A DNA stretch of 64,000 nucleotides. Origin: Phorcus lineatus (Eukaryota > Mollusca > Gastropoda > Trochida > Trochidae). Shown here piece by piece: positions 1-11,545 of the stretch (position 1 is the stretch's first letter; every line of letters starts with the position of its first letter). A program made the position numbers and the translations under genes. Location of the stretch: the NCBI GenBank assembly GCA_921293015.1, contig OV121086.1:31048254-31112253 (forward strand). Reading direction: 5' to 3'. The notes under the pieces are model-generated. The model had not been told where the DNA came from. It was given only the letters and a program-made list of their open reading frames with translations, and ran no database searches.

Positions 1-1634
1 AGTGGTGAGAGCCGGCGAATATTATACCAGCATGAACCGGGACATGTTTTTGAATAAAGGAGTCCCCTCGGTTACAGCCGAATACAATCTCGACGATTAA
101 AATATTAGAAACATTTTTAGTGGTGCCAAAATCTCGTTATTAAATAATTATGTCTAGGCCCTTGCATGATAATTACCGATTAAAACAAACATTTTCCAAA
201 TTACACTTGTTGATATTCTTTGTTGTGGGATCAATTGCTTCAGACATGTCTGAAATGAAATTATAAATATATTTAATAAGGGGGAACTGTGATTCTGAAA
301 ATGTTAATTTCATTACCAACGGAGTTAGATAAGATAATTAGGAAATTATTCAATCGACGCTAATTATCATTTGTGTATTAACTTTCAAATGATATAGTAT
401 AATATGCGTAATGATGATGAAAAATGAATGCTTTTGTAAGAAAATGTCAAAATATTCAAATTAGATTGTATTTGTTCGAAATACCCATTTCCTCTCAGCG
501 GGTTTGAACTTCATAGAGAAGCCACACACGATCTAAGTGAACAAAAATCAAACAAGGACTGGTTCAGTCTGATACGGGCTTGGCGATTGTCCTAGAATCT
601 TATCTTGTAGAAGGAGAATATAAAAACCCAAAGTAAGGGTAGTTTATGCAAGACTTACTCGCATTTTCCAGCTCCCGTAGAGCCGGAAACCTCGCAAACG
701 CCATGTTCAGTCAAGCGCGGCGTTTACCTTTTATTGTGCGGCCGCAGGACAGATAAATTACACAGTTACGCTTCGTTAGTTATTTTGTGGGAACAGATAT
801 TCTCATCATGTGATTTATTTATACTTTTCACGGTGATTCTCAGCCGAATTGATGGATTTGTCCATTCCGTATTAGCATTCACGGACAGTTTGTCGATCTC
901 AGATTGAGGCTGATGTGGGATCGTCAAATCTCGCGTGAACCCCACACGACGCGAGATCTTGATGGCAATGTTAACTGGACGAGCTTTATCTTCTGTTGGG
1001 GATTTATCTGTATTATAGGGATTTGCTGTCTGTAGTATTAAGAACATAACGAGCCGTAAATTGTTTATTTGTTTACATTCCGTGACTTCTTGGCCAAATC
1101 GTTATGATTCACCGATTTCTAGAAGACCCAAATGTCGTTGGTCAAAGCCAATTGATCTTACCAATTTCCATTCACGATTTTCTTTAACAGTAATGTTATT
1201 ATTTATGGATAGTTTTATTTGACTGCCTATTTGACCCCATTTGACACTTGAACGTTTGAAATGCAATATGAAAATTGTTAACCCTTTCGCCACTGGTTGC
1301 CTCTATGGTGTCGAAAACAAAAAAATGTATTACGGAAATTTTGTTAAATACTTTTAACTGTATGCCAAATTACCACTTTTTCGTATCATTTTAAACTAAT
1401 TATCAACATAGGCCGAGTGAGTGAGTTGGTGTTACGTGTTTTCAACAATATTTCAAGTATTCATCACGTGGATGAAAATCAGCCATAAACGAGTGGACAG
1501 ATCAGGGAGAAAGGGGATCGAAAGGATAATATATTAAAAAATATTAAAAGTGATAAATTATTCAACTCTATTTGTGTTGTTTTGATGTCATCTGAAGGTA
1601 TCACAAGACAGAAATGTTTCTGCGGTCTTGCTCT

Positions 1635-1925
1635 TTAAAGGAGTAGTAAAATGTTTTTGAAAATTTTATTTCCTCAAATTTGCCTAAATACATCAGTTTG
1701 TGTCAAATGTGTTATCTTCAGAGTGTCAATCATCTCATTTCTTTTGTGTGAACACCTTTTAATCAGTTGAGGAAGGGAAATTGATAAGCATACCTTAGGA
1801 ACATGGCACGGTCGATTGATAACTGCTTATTTTGAATAAAAAACATTGTTTTTCTATTGATGACATTAATTTACGTTTTCGTGAGGACAATTTATTTATC
1901 TGAAAAAGTGCTACTGCACGTTTAA
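1635..1925 (+). mobile_element. TTAA-type MITE, family 1, copy a
   Basis: The element is bounded by TTAA at 1635-1638 and 1922-1925, and ends AGTGCTACTGCACGTTTAA. Its interior shares a block with copies b and c (the GTCAAATGTGTTATCTTCAG region, a GTGTGAACACCTTTTAATCA block and a TTTTCGTGAG block). It is probably a non-autonomous DNA transposon, slightly decayed. Confidence 0.6.
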
Positions 1926-2539
1926 GTTTATACAACAGGGACCATTTAACATGGTAACTAGATAACAAACTCAAAGAATGTTTGCACAAATCCCTTGTTA
2001 AGTCATGTTATGAAAAGGAAATGCTCTTGTTTAGCCACTGAGGAAAACACATTTAACTTGTATCGGACACATTATCGTGTAGTTCCAACCGTACCTAAAT
2101 GCCGTTCTTGTCTAGTTGGTATAAAAACACTGATAACATCAGAACATCACGGTTTGTGGGTTTGGCCAAACAAGAGACTATCAACATGCAAACTGCCCAA
2201 TCAGCTAATCACGTGACATATTTGACCCGATTTGGACAAAATAACAGATGGAGAGAGATAAGGTAATGTTTGGTTTGTAACGAAGAGGTCGGGGACGTGG
2301 GTAATATGTTGTATTAACAAACCCTTAAGTGGGCAAACTTTCAACTTGATGTGAACTTGTGTTTAGTCTGTATCATTGATTGAATCATGACTTGTTTTAC
2401 ATTGTGGTCGATGGGAATATTGAAAAATATAAGCTTAAGACATACAAGAGCATTGGACATTGTATACATGTACATGTAAGAGGATGAGGACATATAGATT
2501 TGGGTAACATCGACAGTAAATATGTTGACTCCTGATAAG

Positions 2540-2960
2540 CTAAACTATATTTTGACGATGACAGTTACACAAATAACGTGAATAACGTTGATAATGAAGA
2601 TAATGATGATGACCTTCTATGGTGATCATGGAATTGCTGATTAGATTCAAGATTGTTTATTTTACGTTCACCTCAATTTGGCAGAGTACAAATGTAAAAT
2701 GATCAACATAAATTCTGTACATATATAGAGGGTGAAGAATGAAATAATAATGAAGGACTAATGATACATTTATACATTCATCAAGAGGTTATGATTATGT
2801 CGACGGCAATGATGATGAAAACAATGGAAGCGATAATAGCATTGTGTTATCAGAGATTACATCAATACTCATCATACGGTAACGGTGATGATAAAGGTGA
2901 TGTTGACGATGACGACGACGACGATGAAGATAATAAACATATGACGACGACGAAAATCGT
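2540..2960. repeat. GAT/GAC-rich low-complexity stretch
   Basis: Imperfect GATGA/GACGA trinucleotides run through this stretch, densest at 2885-2950. The Asp-rich frame across it is a by-product of the repeat. Confidence 0.55.
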
Positions 2961-5900
2961 AATGCTAATTTTTTATGATATTGAATGAAGACAAAATTTC
3001 TTTCCCTGTGCAGTCTTGTGATTTACCATGTCTCCCAGCATGAGGGCGGATCGATGAACAGTGATAAGAGGTATCGCGGAGGAGACATTACAAACATTAT
3101 CAATTGCAAGCCAACAGTTTTTCTTATCGAGTTTGAAATTCCTCTCAGACAGACAAACCATTGCAAACCTTAATTAGATACATCCACTATCTCTCTGGAA
3201 CCGGAAGTACTGGAACGAGGTTACACTTTTTGTATCTCCCCAAACGTTAAGGTTTCATTTGCCGTGTCTCCCAAGAATCAAGTAGTCGAGAAGAAAGAAA
3301 AACATGGTGCCATGGACGTTTTAGAAATTTTATTACTCTTAGCTTTTGCTTTAATTGCATATTTTATCATATCATCGAGATCACAGGCTGGGTAACGAGA
3401 CCATTCTTCCGAAAGAAAATTACGTCTGCCGTGAGCGTGCAGACGACTGAATGGTTACATCTAAAACCTGCACTTATCTCATGCGGAATACGCTCGATTA
3501 GCCGAGAAAGTATAAACAACACGAGACGACCCCTTCACGTGAAAAACTGGGCCCGTGTAAGTGAGCCGAATTCCCTGAGCGTTTACTTGGCTCCTGCTTT
3601 GAGCTCCGCCTCCGCTCTGCACTCGTTTAGTTTTTATGTCAGGTTTACGACCCCGACAGACGACTTTTCATAATATTTTCCTTTCCTTGCCAGTCGCTTT
3701 ACTAGGCAAGCTGATTTATTTTGTGGCCTTTCTGTGAAAAAGGTATATTTGTGAAGAATCTTTCTCGACGCATCACATGTCGAACGACCCAATAGAAAGT
3801 GGATTGGAATTCACTCCGTGACATTGACTGCGGAAGAACATGAAAAGAGGTTCCGGGTCACTTCAACTGGATAGGTTTTTCAATCAAGCCCTCCATACCT
3901 TGTTGGTACTCCCTGTGTCTTGTTTTTTCGCGTTTAAAAATATTCCATAAGCATTTTGTTATGACATGTCTACGATGTTCCAGGGGTCCGGCGTTTACAG
4001 TATATACCGCAGGCTCGATAATAAACCCCTTCTTTGTTTATCCCTTTCATTAGAACAACATACTGACTTCGACCATATGTCTTCTGGTAAAAAGTGAAAT
4101 TGAAGACGATTGTAACTGTATGCTCCCACCTTCAGGATTTGGTGATTTTGACGAATGTAGTTTGCTATCGTATCACTGTATTCGATAAATATATATTAGA
4201 CTGGTTTTTCTTAGTTTATTGGCGACGTTTACGTCAGTAAGTAGTTTACAATCGTATAAACAAGTCTTTAAACCGGGATAACGTTTTCTAAAAACTCTAA
4301 AGCTGTTTAATCGTCTTCATTAGTGACAATGGGCTAGAAAGGAACAGTTTTCGGAAACATTCAATACCAGTAAGGGTAACATTGTCTTTAAGGTTGACTA
4401 GCTGAAGATGTGAATTATCTAAAATTACTTAATGAATGAATAATGTGGAATCATTTGTAAACTTTTGAAACTCTTTAATAGTCCTGCTACGATCTGAAGA
4501 TCGTTGTAGCTCTTACAGTGTTTTGGATGGGTATGGCTCTAGGAAAAAACCGCTTTCAATACTTTATGTTTTTTACTCCAAAAACCTGAAAATGTCCTTT
4601 TAACAGACTTGAGCTAGCTTATGAAATAAGAATTGAGTGAAGCCATTTGTAACGTAAGGAACGAAATCCAAAACATATGCAGTCATAAGTCTCAAGACGG
4701 GCCAAGTCGATAGCTCCTCCAGCCCCAATAATGTATGGTTATATCATATGTTCATCCTTCTGTTCTCTGCTGAATAGTTTTACACCTGCTATATATCGCT
4801 GCCACTCACTCGCAGAGTTACGTCCCCTTTATCTCTTCCACACCTGGTTAGATGAATCAACGAGTCTTCAGGTCTTATATCTTTTCACGCCTTGTTTAAC
4901 CCCGTGCCAGACGTAGCCTTAAGGAAAATACCCAAGCGAAACACCAGAGTTGTTGACTTATCTGACAGAATTTGATGAAGTTATTCGCCATGTCCAAACG
5001 AACAGACGACAAAATATCTTATATCTGAAATTCCTGCCACCCTGCACTCGTTAAGGGGAGGTCACTCGAACTACCTAGCAGTGCATACCGCTAAGTCATT
5101 GTGTGACTGAACTCTCAAGTTGGCGTTTTTTCTTCAAAGGTTGGGTTATATTTAATACTTGGAATCAAACATGAACATTTAAATGATTTTTGTTGATAAG
5201 AATGCTGAAACACCTAAAATGTTACACTGTCTAGCTATAGTTCATTTCTTTGAAAGTTCTATATACGTACGCGACAATAGCTCTCAAGAATTGTAGACAT
5301 AGTTTCATGAATGATTCTCATTAGTAATTTAAGAATATGAAATACATATAAAATTTCAGAAATATCAAATAAATCATAATCTCAACATTGAAAACAAAAT
5401 AAATAAGAAACATTATACCTCCGTATTACTTACACACGATCCATGCTAGTATTTCTCTTTACTCGATCGTGATATAAGCACCTGCCTGTATGAAAATAGA
5501 TCCAAATTGGATATTTGCAATATTTGGTTCCAGAAAATAGGAAACGTGAGCTTGTTGGGGTTGCAGTTGATGCGATTTCAGCTCGAAAAGCGTTCAGTGG
5601 TAAATAATTAACAACGCCGAGTACAAAGCGAATAGTGAACAAGTGATTGTGCAATTATTTCAAATAATTGCACCCAAGAGAGCCACAAAGGTTTATTTTT
5701 GCACATTTCTGAACATCAAAGCACTCCAGATCAAGCGTCAGATGGCACAACCTAGAACAGTCAACTTACTATTAAAGCTATTTTTCGCCGTGTAGCTACA
5801 ACCGAAATTGCAGCTTACAAAACAGCTTCTGGGTTTGTTTCATACAACATGTAGTGGCACTGTTATTCAGAAACAATCTAATTATAGGGACCGCAAAAGC

Positions 5901-5991
5901 AATTTTCCATATGAAATGTGCATAGTACTTTGTGATTAATTGCAACGACAACCGTGAAGCAATGAATTTTCCATATTATAATGTTTTTACT

Positions 5992-6472
5992 TTAAAGAGC
6001 CACTCCGTGATTTTCATAACATATTATTTACCTTTGATACGAACCTAAATGTCACCTATGTGGTGATATAAAATCAAAACATCTTAACTTTTCATGTCCA
6101 AAAGACATATATATGACAAATACTGGTTTTCCCATGAAAATCTAAAAATAACCGTATAAATGCACAGAGGTGTAGATATCACGTCCAACATACATGGATA
6201 CTAGTTATCTAACCTAACAAACACTATCAACTCCTAACTGCCCGCCTGGCTGTTTTAGATAAGTCCCCAAGATTACGTTTGACTATTTGACGCGCGCCAC
6301 TGTCCGGTTTTCGATCATAATTGCGACCTTCTACCTTCATATTGGGACTGTAAAAAAACCAACAAGCGTTAAAATGTGTCTTTTTGGTTACAGTCGATAC
6401 TTCGCGTTGAAATGACGCCATTGAATAAGTTTCGCATATATGACTCCAACAACTCACGGAGTGGCTCTTTAA
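5992..6472. mobile_element. 481-bp TIR element with TTAA ends
   Basis: Terminal inverted repeats of 19 bp are perfect: TTAAAGAGCCACTCCGTGA at 5992-6010 and its reverse complement at 6454-6472. The terminal TTAA on both sides fits a TTAA target duplication (piggyBac or Kolobok-like). No transposase is encoded, so it is non-autonomous. The TIR differs from the family 1 elements. Confidence 0.75.
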
Positions 6473-7503
6473 GTAATAAGCAAAGCTTATCGATAGTTTA
6501 AAAAGACTTTTAAACAACACTAAATCCATATGACATTGTGTAGATTAGTAAAATCTTTACGTTGGCTTTAATTGAACGAAATGATAAAAATATTGATTTC
6601 AATAATGTCGAAGAATTTCCGAAATAATGACTAGAATAATGACAGCCACACACATGAGGCTTTATCGACTCTGTAAGACGACAACCAGCTCTTTAATTAT
6701 TATCTTAAGTGAGTTTAGAAAAAAGAAAATTTCTTCTAAAGAATATTTCAAAAGCTAATAAAGAGGTTCCACCTGCGCATACCTTTTTTCCCAAGTCTTT
6801 ATGTATGGCTGCCTCACACAAGCTTCAAGTAATCAATATTGTTTATGGCAAGTGATGCGACCTAGTTTCATGTCATCAGACAAGGCTATTTTCTCTGTCC
6901 TATCTTTTTATGATGCTTTTGTTCTGCAGCATGAAAGATTAATGTCAGTATGACCCAGTTATGAAAAAAAATCATATTTTGAATACACAATCAGACTTGA
7001 CATTTTAAGATTCCATGATTTTATCTTCTGATGTTTTTGCTCGTTGTTGATGTCTTTTTGCCATGTTCACAATGATAAAGTCAGAATGACTTATGGAGGT
7101 CTATTTAAAAAACGCATCGTATAATACATCTTCTGAAAGACCATAGAACGTAATAAAAACAATAATACGCGATACTGAAACTTGTCTCGGAATGAAAATC
7201 ATTGTTTTTTGACAAGAAAACATACTGTTCGTGCAAGAATAGAGACATATGCATAATATTTCGATATGTGAAACATTTTTTTACTGTTCCGTTGCATATC
7301 TTAACGCCATAGTTCCAAATTTTGTGAAAAAAGTCATGGGCATGACGCATGTAATTTACTTATGTCAAGAAATAGTTCTTTTTTTTTTCGAAATAAATAA
7401 TGTTTATATATATGTATGGCCTGAACAGGCTCGTTGAGCTGAAAGCGCTAGCCATTAAAATGGATTGTTTTTACTTCTAACTTCATATCTTTCAAAATAT
7501 ATA

Positions 7504-7871
7504 CCGTATTCGACTTAATAACCGCCCACTCCCCTATAAGCGCCCACCCACCACGTTTTTGACTGAACAATATGCGTCCTGATTTAGCGCCCACCTCTCA
7601 ACATTGCTTACCTTGCATGCTGATTCATTGAAGAAGGTTTTTTCAGTCTTTCAATAAGTCTTTTACTTCCACTAAAGTGAAGAATACAGGGTATTTCAAG
7701 ACCCCCAGCCACCATCAAAATGATAAAAGTTACAAAACCATATTTCAAAGACATGTGTATCGTAAGAAAACACTTTGAAGACTAAACTTGAGGACAATGT
7801 TTAGCCTTTTAATAAGCGCCCCCTTTTACCAATTTTTTAAGCGCCCCGGGCGCTTATCACGTCGAATACGG
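7504..7871. mobile_element. 368-bp MITE with TA target duplication
   Basis: Terminal inverted repeats CCGTATTCGAC (7504-7514) and GTCGAATACGG (7861-7871) are flanked by TA on both sides (7502-7503, 7872-7873). The subterminal regions carry repeated AAGCGCCC-like motifs in both orientations. This fits a mariner-type non-autonomous element; no ORF is present. Confidence 0.72.
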
Positions 7872-8009
7872 TACATCTTGCATTGACCCCGAAAAGATTA
7901 ACTCGTATTAAGCGGTGCTACGAACGAGCGTCATTTATTTTCAATACCATGAAATCTTTCTCTGTTTTTAACCACATGACATGATGATTTTTGAGTTTAC
8001 AACAGTGCC

Positions 8010-8221
8010 TTTCCTGTTACAGTCTGATTAAAATCGACCATGTTCCGAAGAATAAAAGTTTCAAAATATTGACTATACCGAGATTCGAACTCTATATGTG
8101 TAGGCTATCACTAGTGGAGAAGATAGCCTACACATATAGAGTTCGAATCTCGGTATAGTCAATATTTTGAAACTTTTATTCTTCGGAACATGGTCGATTT
8201 TAATCAGACTGTTTCCTGTTA
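8010..8221. mobile_element. Perfect foldback element: 90-bp arms, 12-bp loop, 10-bp direct repeats
   Basis: Bases 8020-8109 are the exact reverse complement of 8122-8211, separated by 12 bp (8110-8121). Immediately outside both arms is the direct repeat TTTCCTGTTA (8010-8019 and 8212-8221), which looks like a target-site duplication. A 10-bp duplication with long TIRs is most like a Mutator-type MITE. Each arm also contains a GTTCGAATC motif resembling a tRNA B box. Confidence 0.85.
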
Positions 8222-8314
8222 TAATCTAATTCCTCCAAATGTCCAATTGCCGTGACCCCCATCCTACCCAGTGTCCCTCCTGTGGCACCTTTACGCGAGG
8301 TGCTGACCAGAATA

Positions 8315-8342
8315 TAAGTATATATATATATATATATACTTA
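8315..8342. repeat. TA dinucleotide repeat
   Basis: A palindromic AAGTATATA...TATATACTT tract sits about 130 bp upstream of exon A. Confidence 0.8.
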
Positions 8343-8476
8343 TATAATATCTATAATATATATCCATAAGATGAATTATACCCCCTTTTCGCAGGTGTAA
8401 AACATAAATCTTTCCAATTATTAATTCAAATCTTATAGCTCTGATCCCATATTGACCATTGTCCTTTCTGTTGCAG

Positions 8477-8630
8477 TGTTATGCGGTGTGGTCAGCGAAT
8501 GTCCATCTGACGTCCAGGTGGAGGCGGACGCGTGTTTCACGGACTACAGCACGCAGTTCCAGAACATGCGGAACTCACCCAGCAAAATGTGCTGCGGTGT
8601 AGATGTAGAAACATTACGCGCCTTCTGCAG
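8477..8630 (+). CDS. Coding exon A: end of signal peptide and first half of Cys domain 1
   Basis: The acceptor is a pyrimidine-rich stretch ending TTGCAG at 8476, and the donor is GTAAGA at 8631. The exon starts in phase 1 (TG completes a codon) and ends in phase 2 (AG). The first residues, x-L-C-G-V-V-S-E, look like the end of a signal-peptide hydrophobic core and cleavage region. The mature part then has C-x10-C, a CC pair and a fifth cysteine as the last complete codon. The open frame runs upstream only to a TTG at 8452 and an in-frame TAA at 8422, with no ATG between. This must therefore be an internal exon. Confidence 0.85.
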
Positions 8631-11401
8631 GTAAGAGATAGTTCCAATTCATACACCGATATTTTTCATATATTGATAAAAATCTAAATCAGTTTAAATC
8701 AACATTATCCAATTGTATTATACTTACACGATAAAGAATTATTAATGAGATTGCGTTTATCCAACATTGGCAATCATTCTTTATGATTTTACGAATAAAC
8801 CCGTAACTTGAGTTTTGTCAGTTTGGTATAGCCTCTCTTTCGTTAATATCTTATCCAACTTTCAGTCTCTTACAAAATGTGTTTTTTAAAATCAAATTTC
8901 TTTTCAGGGGCAATGTTTGAAAGTCTTGGGTAAATTAAAATTTCCAACATTGTTAACTTAAGTTTTCTTGAATGGTTCCAAATGGTAGGACTAAAGTCAC
9001 TTGTATCCAATTCTGAATCTTTAGTCATGATTTGTCGACAGATATACAATTTTAACTAGTTTATATTTTAGTTAGTAATATTTTAGTTGTTATATAACTC
9101 AGCTATTTCAGTAGTTCAAAACGTTCAGAATTGAATTAACTTTCTCTATCATTCAAATACTCTTTTCAACTCTAATTCATTTTTGCTGATAATTCCTTCC
9201 TTTCTTTCACATTTATACTATAATTGACACACCAAATCTTTAAATAAACAAGCTGAGGTTCAAAGTTCACAAGGTCAAATACAGATCATTCACATATCCT
9301 TTCTAATGGCTTTATGATATCAATATGAAAAACGGCATAAATTTGAATATAGTCAACACCGCCACAGTTATGACGTCCGTTCCTAAATCTAGAGTAAATT
9401 TAACCAACACTCTGTTAAGAACTGCCAAGAGTTTCCTAGCATTTGAACCAGCCAACGGCACGAAAGTGAAGACGAGATCCCTTAGTGCTGTCACTTATCT
9501 TTCAATTGAGATGGAATTTTAAACGACTACCTGAATTGAAAGATTAAGGTTACCCTAGGAGGGACGTTTATAGATCGGCTGATAATGCAAAGGATATGTA
9601 AATAAAATTAAGTAAATGCGACGTAAGCTTTACGTGCTGTGTAATATCAAAAATGTAGTTTTCCTGCCAGAAAAATTTGTGGATCTTTCATCAAAACAGA
9701 AAAAATATGTCTGAAATACATTTGATAAAAAATATGCGATGTATATGACATCTTGTCTCCTGATATAGGCCTAGCTTAAGTCACTGGACTAGATCCTTAG
9801 ATAACTGCAAATTTATTACAAGACTGACGAACTTCATTGACATTCCAAAGTTCATCTTAAATTTTATTTGTAGTTCTCAAATTTTAACTTTTTTCGAAAA
9901 TATATAATTATGTCAGACTAGACACTAGTATAATTCAGTTTTATTATTAAACATACTTAAAATTGTAAATCTAAACGAATTAGATTTATTCATGAAATGG
10001 TCCCTTGGAAAACAATTAACCTAGACTCGAAATCCGCCTTACAATATCGTGTACCTTGAATGTTCAGTAACAAATTTAAACAGTACGCAAGAAAAATGTA
10101 TTAATTCAACATCGCCATTCACATTACGGAAGAAACACTCACTTCTTCTTCAAAAAACTTTATCAGTTGACCATGGGAACACTGATTTTTTACATGAGTA
10201 TTGTAAAATAATGAATTCATGAAGCGATTATTTTTTTATTTTGGAATGTAAACCCCTTCTCCTTGAACTCTTCATAAAAAGTTTTTGTTATGCAAGTTAT
10301 TCGGTGCTAACTGATTACTGCGGTTTTCTGCAGACAAGATGAATCATTATGGAATAGTGGAAAGACAGCGGAAATACCGTCTACATGAAATAATTGTATG
10401 ATTACTGCAGACAATGACAGATAATATGTTTTCGTGGACATACGGCTCTTGTTTTGTATTAATCTGATCGATATGATATAGAATCTACTGAGTCCTGAAC
10501 TACTCTTAGTTTACCGGTGTTAGTAGTTAACTTGTTGTCTGATTGTAGGACTTTATCTAGAGATTATTACTCGAGGAAGTGACTTTTATGAAACGACTGG
10601 TATTTAGTATTTACTTAGCGACAGCGAGGCTCATAAACACGTTAATTCAATGACGTATCCTACGACCAATTAAGGGAACTCACGCAAAAACAATTATTGC
10701 TAGTTAAAGGTCATGTGTGCACATATATAAAGTATGTCACTTCTTTATACGGATAATAAGATATTATCTAATGTATTGATGAATATTTATTGTTGATGTA
10801 AACGTAAGTTTTCTGTGTGAAAAAAATATATCTTACGATTATAGAAAAAACTTTTGATAAACTTTCATGTTTGCTTTTATGCAAAACTTCATTGATGTTT
10901 TATGTAATTTATGAATTTGTTTGATGTTTGGTCGTGAAGATTTAATTATGTTTACGTTTCACGTTAATGATTGAATAACAATATAGTGATGTCTATTTTT
11001 GATCACGACAGTCCTATGTGTAAGCTTATGATCATTATTTGATAAAGAGTTTTTTTTCGCGTACAATGCTTTATAACCGGTCTTATTGAAACGTCTCAGA
11101 AATGCATTATCCTTTCATAATCCCAACTTACTTATCTAGGTCAAACACACTTTCGTTTCCCGGATACCTTTTGAATGCATTGTGCTCTCGCATCTTTCTG
11201 AAACTCTTTGAACATTTAACTAATTATAAGTTATGAGTTAATAGGTACGAGTTAATATTGTTTGTTTGAAGACAAACGCGATGTTTGATGACAAAAGCGT
11301 TCTTTGATGCTTTAAGGGAATATATTTTATCATTCAAACTTATAATATCATTATATCGGCGTAACTTCCAAGTACTGCCGTCTTCAAAGAAATTATTCTC
11401 G

Positions 11402-11545
11402 AAGGCGCAGCTGTTAGTGCGTTCGACTTCGGTTAAAAAAATCGGGGGGTCGAATCCAACCCCTGGTTCATTGTTGTAGAGAATTGTTCCATAGCAGTTA
11501 GGTTTGTCGGGTATTGAACCACATATTTGGGCACTCAAATAGCTC
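11402..11545 (+). mobile_element. tRNA-derived SINE fragment (head and part of body)
   Basis: A box A-like stretch (AAGGCGCAGCTGTTAGTGCG) and a box B-like GGGTCGAATCC lie about 50 bp apart, with a TTCGACTTCGG anticodon-loop-like segment shared with the SINE at 43866. The body sequence after the head (TTGTAGAGAATTGTTCC...CAGTTAGGTTTG) is related to the same stretch of that SINE. The 3' GCGGCGTTAAA end is missing. Confidence 0.6.

Larger units (their letters stand above)
1..8476. other. Upstream gene-free region / probable intron before exon A
   Basis: No convincing exon was found on either strand. It holds four TIR or foldback elements listed separately (1635-1925, 5992-6472, 7504-7871, 8010-8221), a GAT/GAC-rich low-complexity stretch (about 2540-2960) and a TA repeat (about 8315-8340). 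The missing first exon of the Cys-domain gene may lie here or beyond the left edge. Confidence 0.5.

Noticed and set aside
2761..2988. Asp-rich 75-codon protein
   Set aside because: Created by a GAT/GAC low-complexity tract with no splice or promoter context.
3312..3391. Hydrophobic peptide (MDVLEILLLLAFALIAYF...) followed by a GGTAACG donor, as the missing signal-peptide exon
   Set aside because: The donor would leave phase 2, but exon A needs phase 1. The N-terminus is acidic and the donor is weak.
8452..8634. Frame beginning at 8452 as a first exon with its own signal peptide
   Set aside because: The first codon is TTG, not ATG, and an in-frame stop lies at 8422 with no ATG between. A strong acceptor at 8476 and the phase symmetry with exon C make 8477 an internal exon start.
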